From assembly GCA_003116975.1 (NCBI GenBank), contig BGKB01000068.1:1-64000 (forward strand): a stretch of 64,000 nucleotides of DNA. Direction: 5' to 3'. Shown piece by piece: positions 39,303 to 49,051 of this stretch; within the stretch, counting starts at the first letter, position 1; the number at the start of each line of letters is the position of its first letter. The notes beneath the pieces were generated by a model. The model did no database searches and was not told the origin of the DNA. It saw nothing but the letters and a program-made list of their open reading frames with translations. Both the position numbers and the translations under genes were made by a program. Source of the DNA: Aurantiochytrium sp. KH105. Its lineage: Eukaryota > Sar > Bigyra > Thraustochytrida > Thraustochytriidae.

Positions 39303-40709
39303 TCACAAACCGCAGTTGTTCTTCCCGGTCTCCATCTGTCTCAAGACTTCTTCTTCTCCCTTGCCTGCTGCTGCCTGCTGCAAGCGCTCGCGAGAGGCGG
39401 GGCCTCGCCTCGCCGGCCGCGCGGCGGTCGTCTGCGCTGCCATGCCATGCCATGCCATGCCATGCCATGCCATGCCATGCCACGCAGCGCCAGGCCGCAG
39501 CCGTGCTTGTTGGCGATGCCGTCGCTTCCCGAGAGTCAGCTCGAGGCCACGTTTGCGACGCTTGCGCAACCATCGTGCAGGGCGCTCCGGGACGCAGGCG
39601 GCGTCGCAGGCGAGGTCCAGCGCCGCGCCCGAGGCCGAGGCGGCGACGGTGGAGAGCCCCGAGGCCGCGGTCGCGGAGGGCGTGACTCGACGGCGCTTCG
39701 AGGCCGTGCCGTTGGAGAGCCGCCGCTGCTTGTTCTTCTTGCGCAGCACGCTGAGCGCGCTGTGCACGATGGCGTCCACGAGGCCCAAGGTGAGCACCGT
39801 GACCGCAGTATATTCCGAAAAGGGAAACAGGGTCTCGAAAAAGAGGCCCAGCGAAAGATGGCACAAGGTCGTAAAAATTTGCACACAGCCGTCCACAGCG
39901 CGGAGTAAATAACATCGCCAGAGCATTTGTCGTAGCTTTTGCGTTGACCTTGCGCCTGATGGAGCCGAGCTCACGGCCGCGCGCAAATGGATGGCAAGGT
40001 GCGACATGATGCGCACCGTCGAGCTTGCAAGGTAAGTGTCCACGATTGCCATGCAACAAAATCCAGCTCGAATGACACGCTGATTCCCCAAACTGAGTCC
40101 GATGAGCGGCATCGAGAAGACGCCCATAATACACGAGGCGGTTACGATCAGCCCTCGCTGCGAACCAAGCGCCCTTCCCGGGACGCTCGCTCGCGTGATG
40201 CCCTGAGCACTCACGATGATGAGCACGCGGCGACGAAATGACGTCAAAAAGACGGTCTCGCTCACAAGCGCCAGCGCCAGACCCCAGTCTGAAATCGCCG
40301 TGACCGGCTTGTGAACCATGTAATTGTGAAGGTGGCCCTCGTCGTCTCGACTAAACCAGAGTGTGATAATAGTTGCCGACAGCCCGTGCATCGTGAGAAT
40401 GGGCAGAGACTTGGTGAGCAAGGCTAGCAATCCCCCGCCTTTGCGTTTGCGCAACGCCTCCTGAAAACTAAACACAAAGAGGAGAAAGGCGATGATGGCC
40501 AAGACCACATAGCAGCCACGTACTGCCAAGATGAAGCTTTCATTTACATTGCATGCTGGTCGGCCTTCTGCAAGCTGGGCGCCTGCCACAGCCCAATTGC
40601 TGTCACATTGGCAATACCCGCTCGAGACGCACTCCCCAAGGCCAAGGCAAGCGTAGGCCGCGCTGGGGTCGCACGCCACGGCCTCGTAGCGCGTCAACCC
40701 CCTCCGCAT
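39303..40709 (-). CDS. Multi-pass membrane protein with EGF-like N-terminus
   Basis: The frame has 468 codons. The N-terminus has a Cys pattern (CDPSAAYACLGLGECVSSGYCQC) like a small EGF-like ectodomain, but no signal peptide, and an in-frame stop lies two codons upstream, so an upstream exon may be missing. About seven hydrophobic segments follow (for example FILAVRGCYVVLAIIAFLLF, GLIVTASCIMGVFSMPLIGL and AVTVLTLGLVDAIVHSALSV). The C-terminal 150 residues are basic and low in complexity and include HGMAW units from a CATGC array. No family is recognised; a receptor-like membrane protein is possible. Its end is only 180 bp from the next gene's start. Confidence 0.65.
   Translation of the reverse strand: MRRGLTRYEAVACDPSAAYACLGLGECVSSGYCQCDSNWAVAGAQLAEGRPACNVNESFILAVRGCYVVLAIIAFLLFVFSFQEALRKRKGGGLLALLTKSLPILTMHGLSATIITLWFSRDDEGHLHNYMVHKPVTAISDWGLALALVSETVFLTSFRRRVLIIVSAQGITRASVPGRALGSQRGLIVTASCIMGVFSMPLIGLSLGNQRVIRAGFCCMAIVDTYLASSTVRIMSHLAIHLRAAVSSAPSGARSTQKLRQMLWRCYLLRAVDGCVQIFTTLCHLSLGLFFETLFPFSEYTAVTVLTLGLVDAIVHSALSVLRKKNKQRRLSNGTASKRRRVTPSATAASGLSTVAASASGAALDLACDAACVPERPARWLRKRRKRGLELTLGKRRHRQQARLRPGAAWHGMAWHGMAWHGMAAQTTAARPARRGPASRERLQQAAAGKGEEEVLRQMETGKNNCGL
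39441..39480 (+). repeat. (CATGC)8 array inside a coding region
   Basis: Eight perfect units are translated on the minus strand as HGMAW repeats near the C-terminus of the membrane protein. Confidence 0.95.
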
Positions 40710-41936
40710 ACCTCAATAAAGCTTTGTTGTCTTAGCCGAGAGCAACGTCGGAACCCCTTTTCTCCCGAAGCAACGTTGTTCTGACGTGCCATGAATTGCC
40801 ACGAAACGGACACACGGATGTGCTCGTAGGTGAGCTGAGATGCCTGCAAGAGAGAGCGCCACGTGACCGCTTCGTCACATTTTGTAACGTTTGACTATAC
40901 AAATCTAGGACATATCCGGACGGGTGGAGTACGTAAGCCTAGCTGCGGTAAAGGGCTTTTCTAAGTGGCTGTCGACCGCGCAGCCAAAGAAGCGCTCGAC
41001 ATGCACTGCAGGCAAGCCTTCGAACGGACACCTTTTTTTCCCTCTTCGATGCGATCCTTGCCGGGAAATGTGATCAAGAGCCTCCCTACAAGCTAAGTCT
41101 TTCTTGGCTCTTCCCCGCCGCGGCCCTCTCTCCCAGCCCCTTCCCCCACCCCTACGAATGAAGACTCTATCCGTTGAAGAAGAGCCAACCGTGGTCACCA
41201 TCCAGCACACACCTTCACGTCCATCCTTGTTCGCAGACGTGCACGCACGTGCTAGACTACCCCCCTGGCCTAGTGCTAAACCTAAGGAGAGTGGGGGACA
41301 TCGCACACGTCCCGGACGGTCGGCTCCCACCCTACCCTCTCTCCAAGAATATCCTCTTTCCAATCTCCATCTTCCGTAATCCGCGGCGCGTGATGGCGGC
41401 CGTCCTCCCTCTCTCCGTCGCTCCGCGTCTCTCTCTCGCGCTCGACGCGGCCCGGCTTCGATCAGCTGAGCTGAGCTGAGCTGAGCTGAGCTGAGCTGAG
41501 CTCGGCTCGGCTCGACTCAGCTCGGCGCTCGCCTCGCGCGCCCCGCGTGCAGCTGCAGCTGCAGCGGCGGGCGGCGCGCCGGCCCTGGAGGCAGCGTGGA
41601 GTCGGTCGCTTCGCGCGCACGTGCCTCCATGATGCGTCCATGATGGTGTTTCGAGCTGCTCTTGCGGGCGCCCCCTGCAAGTCGGCTATCGGCGCGCCGC
41701 AAGTGGACAAAGCGCGCCCGCGCCCTTGCGGCCGCGCTTCGTTCCACTTGGCCATTCTCCCTTTCTTCTTTCCAATTCCTTTCTTTTCCTGGCTATTCTT
41801 CTTTCTTTCCCGCCTTGCTTTCTCTTCTCTGGCTGGCCTCGCGGCTGTCTTTCGAAAGGGGCGCGATGGAGGTCCTCTCTGGTGCGCCGTGCGTGACCCC
41901 AAAACTGGATTGGCCGGCGGCAACAGAGGAGCGAGC

Positions 41937-41967
<31 letters not shown>

Positions 41968-42173
41968 GCTCGGCGCGGCCTCGCCCGACGCGGCTGGAGC
42001 GGAGCGGAGCGGCGCGACGCTGCTGCTGGGCTCCGACCAACTTGCATCGGCGCGCGGCATCAGGCAGGAGGATCCCGAGCTTGCGAGGCGAACCGAGGCG
42101 AGTCAAGTCGAGCCCAGGCGAGCCGAAGAGGGCGCGTGTCCTCCGTGCGTGCGTGCGTGTCGCTCGAGGGAGG
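40710..42173. other. Divergent intergenic region
   Basis: It lies between the membrane protein gene (-) and the RCC1-like gene (+). An open frame extends upstream of 42174 to about 41547, but it is Arg/Ala/Gly-rich and lacks domains. It contains pyrimidine-rich stretches and a (GCTGA)n array. Confidence 0.55.
41464..41501 (+). repeat. (GCTGA)n array
   Basis: About seven GCTGA units followed by related GCTCG units. Confidence 0.92.
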
Positions 42174-43772
42174 ATGTCGGCCCGCTGCGCGGCGCTCGCG
42201 GTGCTCGTGAGCATCGCGTCTCTCGCAAGCGTCGCAGAAGCGGACTTTGTACAGCTCGTGACCTTTGGCGGCGAGCTCAGCGACCCAACAACGCCGACTT
42301 ACTATGAGGATGTGACCAAGCTCGTCGCCACGGACGGCGCCTTTGCCATGCTCACCGACGCTGGCGCCGTGACGGCCCGCGGCGACAGCGATGCCGGCGG
42401 CTCCGTCTCCTCCGTCCGGTCACAGATCACCAGCGGCGTCACGGACCTCGTGGGCAACCGCATGGCCTTTTGCGCCATCAAAGACGACGGCTCCGTCGTC
42501 ACCTGGCCGTCCACGTACTCTTGGAGCGGCGGCGATTCAAGCGCCGTTGCTGACGATCTCGTCGATGTTGAGGCCGTCTACAACAACGACTGGGTATTTG
42601 TCGCCGTCAAGTCCGGCGGCGGCCTCGTCGCCTGGGGTGACGACTACTTTGGAGCCAGCATCCCCGACGACCTCGACATGTCGCAAGAGGTCACAGACAT
42701 TGTATCGACACGCCGCGCATTTGCCGTTCTCCGTGCTGATGGCTCCGTTGTCACCTGGGGACACGAAAACTGGGGTGGCGACTCCAGCGACGTGGCATCA
42801 GATCTGACCAGCGGCGTGACGTCCATCGTCGCAGCCGAGGGCGGCGCCTTTGCGGCCATCAAGGACGACGGGTCCGTGGTCACATGGGGTAACTCGGCCC
42901 GCGGCGGCGACAGCTCTGGGGTCCAGTCCGAGCTCGTCGACGTTGTCTCCATCTCCAGCACCTTTGATGCCTTTGCAGCAATTACCGATAGTGGTACCGC
43001 GGTCGCCTGGGGCGACAGCGTTTCGGGAGGCAACCTTCGCTCCGTTGCCGACGTCGTCCGCGCTGGCGTCACCTCCATTACCTCAAACCGATTCGCCTTT
43101 GCCGCACTCAAGGCCGACGGCAGCGTCAAGACCTGGGGAGACCCGCTCTACGGCGGTGACTCCTACCTCAAGGGTGTAGATACCGGGGTCGAGGCCATTT
43201 ACAGCACGGCCTTTGCATTTGCGGCCTTGAAAAGCGACGGCGCTGTCTTGACGTGGGGCAATGAGCAGTATGGTGGCTCCATCGAATCTGTCGAAGGAAG
43301 TTTTCTTCAGTACTTTAACGAGGAGTCAAATTCTCGATGCAAAAACAACATTGGCCAGACTGCCGACAACACGCTTCAGACGTGCGCTCGTCGCTGCGCC
43401 CGGGGTTACAATTGCCGATACTTTAGCTTTAACTGGGACACAAACGACGTGACCCAGCGCTGTACCTTGTACAGAAAGACGAACTGCGATGGAGAAAATG
43501 AGGTGATCGCAGCGACGAGTCAGACTCTCTATCAGCGGAACACCACGGTCACCGTGGCCGAGCTTCGAGAGCTCTCGGAACAGGCTCTTCTTTACCGGAA
43601 TGTCCAGGAAATCTACTCCAACGACTGGTCCTTTCTGGCTGTACTCAAGAGCGACATTGCTCAATGGGGCGCAGAGGCTTACGGAGGTGCTTATGACGGC
43701 ACCTATCCATCTGGCTCCGTCGAAATGGTCGTGCCCAATCGCGTCGGATACGGCATTCTCTTTTCTACCTAG
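42174..43772 (+). CDS. Secreted RCC1-like repeat protein with inserted PAN-like module
   Basis: The protein has 532 residues. The signal peptide MSARCAALAVLVSIASLASV fixes the start. About eight RCC1-like units follow, each with a core of the type AFAAIKDDGSVVTWG and a GGDSS.V spacer, over residues about 45-375, and a last unit near the C-terminus (FLAVLKSDIAQWG). This predicts a beta-propeller. Between them, residues about 385-455 form a Cys-rich segment (CKNNIGQTADNTLQTCARRC, then CRYFSF and CTLYRKTNC) that looks like a PAN/apple module. It is probably extracellular and involved in carbohydrate or protein binding; no enzymatic motif is visible. Confidence 0.82.
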   Translation: MSARCAALAVLVSIASLASVAEADFVQLVTFGGELSDPTTPTYYEDVTKLVATDGAFAMLTDAGAVTARGDSDAGGSVSSVRSQITSGVTDLVGNRMAFCAIKDDGSVVTWPSTYSWSGGDSSAVADDLVDVEAVYNNDWVFVAVKSGGGLVAWGDDYFGASIPDDLDMSQEVTDIVSTRRAFAVLRADGSVVTWGHENWGGDSSDVASDLTSGVTSIVAAEGGAFAAIKDDGSVVTWGNSARGGDSSGVQSELVDVVSISSTFDAFAAITDSGTAVAWGDSVSGGNLRSVADVVRAGVTSITSNRFAFAALKADGSVKTWGDPLYGGDSYLKGVDTGVEAIYSTAFAFAALKSDGAVLTWGNEQYGGSIESVEGSFLQYFNEESNSRCKNNIGQTADNTLQTCARRCARGYNCRYFSFNWDTNDVTQRCTLYRKTNCDGENEVIAATSQTLYQRNTTVTVAELRELSEQALLYRNVQEIYSNDWSFLAVLKSDIAQWGAEAYGGAYDGTYPSGSVEMVVPNRVGYGILFST

Positions 43773-44185
43773 GCTCCAAAAAACAAACCCAAAAACGTAT
43801 TCTACCTCCTTTTTGTTTCATCTTCAAATGACAACCCACTTGAATCAACTCGCTTGGTAGTCCTGGCCAAGCTAAGCGTATTCTGCGCAAGTCGTCCAAA
43901 GCATCAGTGTCTCCAGTGAGTGATTTGGTTGTCTGCGACGTTTGTTTACGATGTGTCAGAAAGTTTCCGCTCTTCTCACCGAAAACGTCTTGTCACCAAA
44001 ATCTGGCCACGAGACAGTGAATGCCGAATGAATCGTCCCCATCGTCAACCAAGCGACTCTGCTCTTGGACTCTGCTCTTCTCTGCGCTTGTGTAGTGGGC
44101 CAAAAAAGAAAAACCTCGTCACGGACATTCAATCAATCGTGCACGAGACCTTTTGGTCGTCCTTCAATACTTCAAGAAAAAGAAG
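43773..44185. other. Intergenic region
   Basis: It separates two same-strand genes. No feature is recognised. Confidence 0.6.
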
Positions 44186-45733
44186 ATGGACGACGCGCCA
44201 CGCCCCGCGCCGCGCGAGGGCGTGGCGGCCGCGTGCCTAGCTCTTGTGGCTGCACAGATCGCGCGCCTCGTGCTCGCCGCGGCAGAGGACGGCGCAGACG
44301 CAGCTGCAGCGGGGGACGCACTGGGACCGGTTCTTGTGCTAGAAGTCGCCGACGTTCACCGAGGCCGTCTCTCTTTCCTCGTCGTCACCGAGCTCCTGCG
44401 TCTGCGCAGCCTCTGGCCCGACCCTGCCAGCCCTCCCTTTCTTTACGTCCTTGGCGCAAGGACGCGTCGCGCTTTGCAGGCTCTACAGGACCACGCTGCT
44501 CTGCAAGCGCTCGCGCGTCAGGGTCTCGTCGACTTCTCCGTGGTGGACTTCGACGCCCTTTGCGCCGACCGCGACGTCAACATCGCCCTCGAGCGATGCA
44601 AACGCCGCGTCAACGGGCACAGACCTTGGCGCGGGCCTATCATGCCCATCCTCGTTCACGCAGCTAGTGCTCTTCGAACGAATGCTTTTCGCATCACGGA
44701 TGGCGACCTTCAGCTCGGGGCACGGGATGTCGACGTCGAAGGCGCATGGCGCTTTTGTGAAATTGCTCCTGGTGCATCTCTTCTGCCTGGTTCCAATCCG
44801 GGGGGTCGCGACGACCTCCAGTGGCTCCTCGACGACTACGGCGCAGAATTCTTTGCGCAAAATGCTGCCTTTTCGGTGCCCGTCGCCGCAATCGCCACAC
44901 TCGGTCGACTTCGCGAGGTTTGTACCGACAAAATAGTAGGCATCATCTGCGATCGTGGTGTCGTCAATCTTGACCAGCAACGCGGCAGGCGCGCGCCAGC
45001 GCCAGGCCTCAATTTCCATGCTCTGCACCGTATCGCGCAGAGCCGCTGGCATGGTGCAGTCTTTACGACTCCGCACTGCGCCACGACTGTGTCCACCTGC
45101 ATCGCAATCTCCTCTCGCCCAGGCTGTCGTCCACTCACCGCGCAGCTTGCCGTGCAGTGGCTTGATTCTGCCCCGCGCCTCGACGTCGACGCCTACATCG
45201 CGCTTGAGCGCTCTGTTGCACGCAACTGCGCCAATGGCGATACCGAACTTTCGGCCCTGCTCGCCGTTTTACGACTTGCCAATCATGACCCGCATGTTTT
45301 TTTTCGGCTGCGTAATTTCATCGTGGGACAAACGCCCTTTGCCACGCCGCGTCAAGCCCAGGATCTCATCCAAGATGTCGCAGCCGTGCGAGCACGATGT
45401 TTTGTGGCTCCATTTACTCTTGCCGGAACGTCGCCCCAAACGACCAAAGACGTGGCCTTTCATCTCGGTCGAGTCCTCATGGGCCTTCGTCGCTACGCGT
45501 CCGCACTCGACGCATTCCAGGCCTCAAATGCCCTCGCTGGCGAGCATGCAGCTACCTTGTACAATATTGGCGTTTGTGCTTTTCATTGCGGAACTTTTGA
45601 TCTCTCGGCCGAAAGCCTTCAAAAAAGTTTGGCTCTCAACCCGCACCAGCCGGGCGCTAATGCTTGGCGCGCACGGGCAATCGCGAGACTTGGGGGTATC
45701 GCAGACCATGACCGCGGCCTCGAAGAAGAGTAA
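44186..45733 (+). CDS. Unrecognised protein with C-terminal TPR repeats
   Basis: The protein has 515 residues; the ATG at 44186 sits in a good context (AAGAAGATGG). The N-terminal 420 residues are not recognised. They contain an Ala-rich helical start, VLVLEVADVHRGRLSFLVV, FRITDGDLQLG, LLDDYGAEFF and IVGIICDRGVVNLDQQ, suggesting an alternating alpha/beta fold, and I could not match a nucleotide- or cofactor-binding motif. Residues about 424-505 look like two TPR units (AFHLGRVLMGLRRYASALDAF and LYNIGVCAFHCGTFDLSAES). There is no signal peptide, so it is probably cytosolic. Confidence 0.78.
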   Translation: MDDAPRPAPREGVAAACLALVAAQIARLVLAAAEDGADAAAAGDALGPVLVLEVADVHRGRLSFLVVTELLRLRSLWPDPASPPFLYVLGARTRRALQALQDHAALQALARQGLVDFSVVDFDALCADRDVNIALERCKRRVNGHRPWRGPIMPILVHAASALRTNAFRITDGDLQLGARDVDVEGAWRFCEIAPGASLLPGSNPGGRDDLQWLLDDYGAEFFAQNAAFSVPVAAIATLGRLREVCTDKIVGIICDRGVVNLDQQRGRRAPAPGLNFHALHRIAQSRWHGAVFTTPHCATTVSTCIAISSRPGCRPLTAQLAVQWLDSAPRLDVDAYIALERSVARNCANGDTELSALLAVLRLANHDPHVFFRLRNFIVGQTPFATPRQAQDLIQDVAAVRARCFVAPFTLAGTSPQTTKDVAFHLGRVLMGLRRYASALDAFQASNALAGEHAATLYNIGVCAFHCGTFDLSAESLQKSLALNPHQPGANAWRARAIARLGGIADHDRGLEEE

Positions 45734-46041
45734 GACAACGGCAATGTATAGCAATTATAACATTCGCAGCCTCAAGACCACGCAAGGCCCACATGGGGCT
45801 CGGCCAAGACACAGCAAACAAAGAAACAGTTCATCGGGGTCCGAAACAGAATGGTCCTGTGACTGCAGTCTTGCATCGTATTGGCAAGCGCTTTCCCTTG
45901 ACGCATCGGGCCGTCGGGCAGTGGTCATATTGTCGCGCGACGAAGCTCTTAAACTGTGTACGTACTTTTTTTTTTTCGTTCTTTTCTCCGCCTGACAGAA
46001 TCAGAATGAATCATGTTTTACACCGGAATCTTTTGTAAAGC
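45734..46041. other. Convergent 3' flanks
   Basis: It lies between the TPR gene (+) and the coiled-coil gene (-). It contains a T-rich tract near 45967. Confidence 0.55.
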
Positions 46042-46638
46042 TCAACGCGTCGGGTTCTGCGCAAAGCTCACCTGACGCTCCACCTCCTCTGTGACGTGCC
46101 CGATTTTCCGTACTAAGCCGTCAAAGCCGAGTACTTCTGATACATCGTCAGTCTCATCGCGTATCTTGGCAATGGTACGCATCAGGGACATTTTCTCCTG
46201 CGCTTGTTTCACGTGCGCTTGCAATGCTAGATTCTCTTTCATGAGCACGATTGCTCGTCGCTCCGCCTTTCGCGCTCGTTCCTCTGCAGCTGCGCGCACG
46301 TTGCGCTCTTCCTCGAGGGCCGCACGATACGTCTCAGCCTCCTCGCGCACGCGGCCATTCTCGACCTTCATGTCGCGCCACAGTTCCCGAAATCGACGGT
46401 CAAGAGCCAGCATGCGTTCATTAGCGCTGCGCAGGCGCTCCTCTTGCACTACATCCGCCTCGCTCCTCGCCTTGGTCTCCTCTTCAGCGGCCACCGCGCG
46501 CGATTTGTCGTCGTCCTCTTGTCTCTCGAGTCGTCGTTGCAAGGACTCCACCACCGCGGCACTCTCACGCGCGGCCTGCGTCGCAGAAACGCGCGTCGCG
46601 CTCAGTTCCTCACGCAATCGTGCTATCTCCGCCTCCAT
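46042..46638 (-). CDS. Coiled-coil protein
   Basis: The protein has 198 residues from MEAEIARLREEL. Nearly the whole length has heptad character with Glu/Arg/Ala-rich sequence (ESLQRRLERQEDD, RKAERRAIVLMKENLALQAH), ending in a less charged tail (VLGFDGLVRKIGHVTEEVE). The frame continues upstream to about 47028, and Met residues there are possible starts, but that part is low-complexity and overlaps the neighbouring gene. It is divergent from the glyoxalase-like gene. It may be a cytoskeletal or scaffold protein; no family is assigned. Confidence 0.7.
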   Translation of the reverse strand: MEAEIARLREELSATRVSATQAARESAAVVESLQRRLERQEDDDKSRAVAAEEETKARSEADVVQEERLRSANERMLALDRRFRELWRDMKVENGRVREEAETYRAALEEERNVRAAAEERARKAERRAIVLMKENLALQAHVKQAQEKMSLMRTIAKIRDETDDVSEVLGFDGLVRKIGHVTEEVERQVSFAQNPTR

Positions 46639-47018
46639 GCTCCGCTGCACGCGCGCGCGCGCCTTGCGATGCGATGTGCATGCGATGTGCATGCGATGTG
46701 GCTCCGTCTCAGGCCTCGTATACGAGGCTTCACAAGGGTGCTGCGCAACCCCAATTCTCATAACGGCTATTTGTGACGGACTTACGAAGATCTCGTCAGA
46801 TCGCGTGCACATCGAGGACAGGGACCCCAGCGCGGCGGATACAGAACGCAATCTCGACAGCCGCCCCGAGACACCAGCCCGCCCGCCCTCCCGCGAGCAC
46901 GCACGCACGCCCGCCCGCACGCACGCACGCACGCGCGCTCGCACGTGGCCCCGATCTGCTCTGGTGCAGTAGCGTCTATTGACATTGTGAGTGAGAGCGA
47001 GAGTCGGGGCTTGTGGAG
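46639..47018. other. Divergent promoter region
   Basis: A 380-bp spacer between head-to-head genes, with CGCACGCACGCACG-type repeats near 46905-46935. No TATA box is seen. It probably serves both genes. Confidence 0.55.
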
Positions 47019-47727
47019 ATGGGCCCACTTAGCTACGAAGAGGTGAAAGCGCTCTCGGTGGAACAACTCCGCGAGCGCTTCGGCAAGGAACGAAGCGATG
47101 CTATCGCGGTCAACGGGATCAATGTAAGTTGCACGAGAATCTCCTTCACATGACCCGTTCATATTTCTGACCTTGAGCGTGAGCGCGTCGTAGCATGTGG
47201 CTTGGGTTTCGTCCGATATGGCGCGCACCATCTGGTTCTGGTCCGAGGGACTGGGTTTGCGGCTCACCAAGACCATTGCACTTCCTGATGGTGGCCAGCA
47301 CTTTTTTCTCGATGGCGGCAACGGCGCTTCGGTCGCATACTTTTGGTTTCCTAATGCGCCCAAGGGCCAGCCGGGACTGACTACCATCGATCTATCCAAC
47401 TTGGCCTCGGGTAACTTCTCCACAGCCCATGGCTCTGTGAACCACGTCGCGTGGAACGTCGATGCTGATCGTCTCCGCGAGTACCGAAAACGGATTGCTG
47501 CTCTCGCTGTGGGATTTGTGAGCCCCATGCTGTACCACACCGATGAAACAGAGACCGGCTACGCGGCGTCCCGCGATGAAAATACCACATGGGAATCCTT
47601 TTATTTCACCGGACCTGATGGCGAGTACCTCGAGCTCACGGCGCAGACCCCGCGTCCTTTTACGCCTGACGTCGACATTAATCACGCTCCGAAAACGGCG
47701 CAAGATGCCGCCCCAAGCAAGCTGTAA
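47019..47727 (+). CDS. Glyoxalase/VOC-fold protein, two exons
   Basis: The coding sequence is 47019-47123 joined to 47194-47727, giving 212 residues. Exon 1 encodes MGPLSYEEVKALSVEQLRE to INGIN, and the join restores the NHVAW motif. Two VOC half-modules are visible, each beginning with NHVAW (His36 and His119 as candidate metal ligands); Glu182 in GEYLELTAQ is a candidate for the usual acidic ligand. The length fits a glyoxalase/bleomycin-resistance/dioxygenase superfamily member with both modules on one chain. The substrate is not predictable. There is no targeting signal, so it is probably cytosolic. Confidence 0.85.
47124..47193 (+). other. 70-nt intron in the VOC gene
   Basis: GTAAGT donor, TAG acceptor and a CTGAC branch-like site near 47168. 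Removing it joins the NHVAW motif in frame. Confidence 0.85.
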
Positions 47728-48276
47728 GCGCTCGGTCTCGTCTCCGGCATCGCCTTTTTTTTATCTTTTACAAATGTTGTGAATAATTCACTTTGTCCGA
47801 CTTGACTTCGAGCTTCAAGCCGAGCTCCGTAAGCGGTATATGCTTTTGTTTACCTATAATTTAACAAGCAAGTCATTGCGCGATTTCGTCTTGGTTTTTA
47901 TAAATCGATCGAAAACGATACAGCATGCGCTTGCTCTGCATATTCACTATGCAGGCATTTTCTTCTTTTCAATCTCTCGAGGCAGATCTTCTGTGCATGT
48001 CCAACCACCTTCAAGTTGAACAATCGGTCTTTCATTTTTGCTTGTTTCTCAAACCGTCGAAAGAGAGGAAAAAGATCGCGCTCGAGACAATCGGTCAATC
48101 GCCACGTCACACGCGGCTCTTTGTTCAAACACAGGCGCCGGCGCGAGAGAGAGCGAGCGAGCGAGCGAGCGAGTAAGAGAAAGAGAGAGAGAGAGAGAGA
48201 AAAGACGGGAGGAGCGGGACGCAGCAGACGCCGGACTTAGTCAGAAAGGAGGCCGTCTTTCTGTACCGAGAGCACC
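47728..48276. other. Intergenic region
   Basis: It has comparatively AT-rich sequence, then (GAGC)n and (GA)n purine repeats near 48148-48205 just upstream of the next gene. No gene is recognised. Confidence 0.55.
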
Positions 48277-48608
48277 ATGACCAGGGGCACGCAAGGTCCA
48301 AGTGCTTCGACAAAGGGCCACACGCAGCGCGTACGAAGGGCGCCGCGCTCGCGGCGGCCCATGCTCGGCATCGGTAAGTCGTTTGCCATGTGATGCTGGC
48401 GCGAGCGCTCTTCTCACGAGAAAATTGTTTCGTATTTTATTATCCAGGAGGTTCGTCCGAAGATATCTTGCCCAGCATGAGCAAGGGCGGGGATGACCCC
48501 ATGTCGCTGGACCCCAATGTGCGCATCCAGGATAAGGATTTCTTCGACAACTTCTCCGCCACAGACTTTGACCTGGGTTACCCCAAGGTCACCGAGGAGT
48601 CATCATAA
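48277..48608 (+). CDS. Small hypothetical protein, two exons
   Basis: The model is 48277-48373 joined to 48448-48608, giving 85 residues. Exon 1 is basic (QRVRRAPRSRRPMLGIG) and exon 2 acidic (NVRIQDKDFFDNFSATDFDL). The unspliced frame stops at once after GTAAGT, and splicing restores a clean frame to the stop at 48608. The acidic, Phe-rich C-terminus looks like real protein. No family is recognised; the basic N-terminus might be an organelle-targeting or nucleic-acid-binding segment. Confidence 0.6.
48374..48447 (+). other. 74-nt intron in the small gene
   Basis: GTAAGT donor and a pyrimidine-rich stretch before the CCAG acceptor. It is a phase-1 intron. Confidence 0.7.
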
Positions 48609-49051
48609 GATCGATCGTCTTGTCCCTTTTCCAGTCGTTGTGGTTCATGATTTTATCATCATCATCATCAGCATCATTGCTACATCGTCAACGTCATCCG
48701 GCCCATGACTTTACTTCTAAATCGTGCTTTGTTTCCCTCTTTGGCTTGGCCTGCGACAAACGGCTTGGTATGCGAGATACGAATTTGTAACAGACAGACG
48801 CGAAACAAGTTCAATGAAGCTAATCGATGCATCCTTTACATAAAGTCAGCCATGGATGACCCCAATTGTAACCAACTCAATTCGAAAGAGAACTTGAATC
48901 TACATTGTGACAATCGATGCCATTCCGGCCTCAAACCTTCGACGAATTGATGACGCCAAAGTACTAAGCAAAGGTCATTGCACCCGATCACACCGCCGAC
49001 GCCCCCTTGTGAAAGTAGATTGTAAAAAGTAAAAATGTTGAAAATCACGAC
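48609..49051. other. Convergent 3' flanks
   Basis: It lies between the small gene (+) and the hydrate dehydratase gene (-). It includes a short (ATC)n run near 48655. No gene is seen. Confidence 0.6.

Noticed and set aside
41547..42173. N-terminal extension of the RCC1-like protein
   Set aside because: Low-complexity Arg/Ala/Gly sequence precedes an evident signal peptide at 42174.
46639..47028. Longer N-terminus for the coiled-coil protein
   Set aside because: It would overlap the start of the divergent VOC gene and consists of low-complexity Arg/Ala/Cys/Val sequence from CGCACG repeats.
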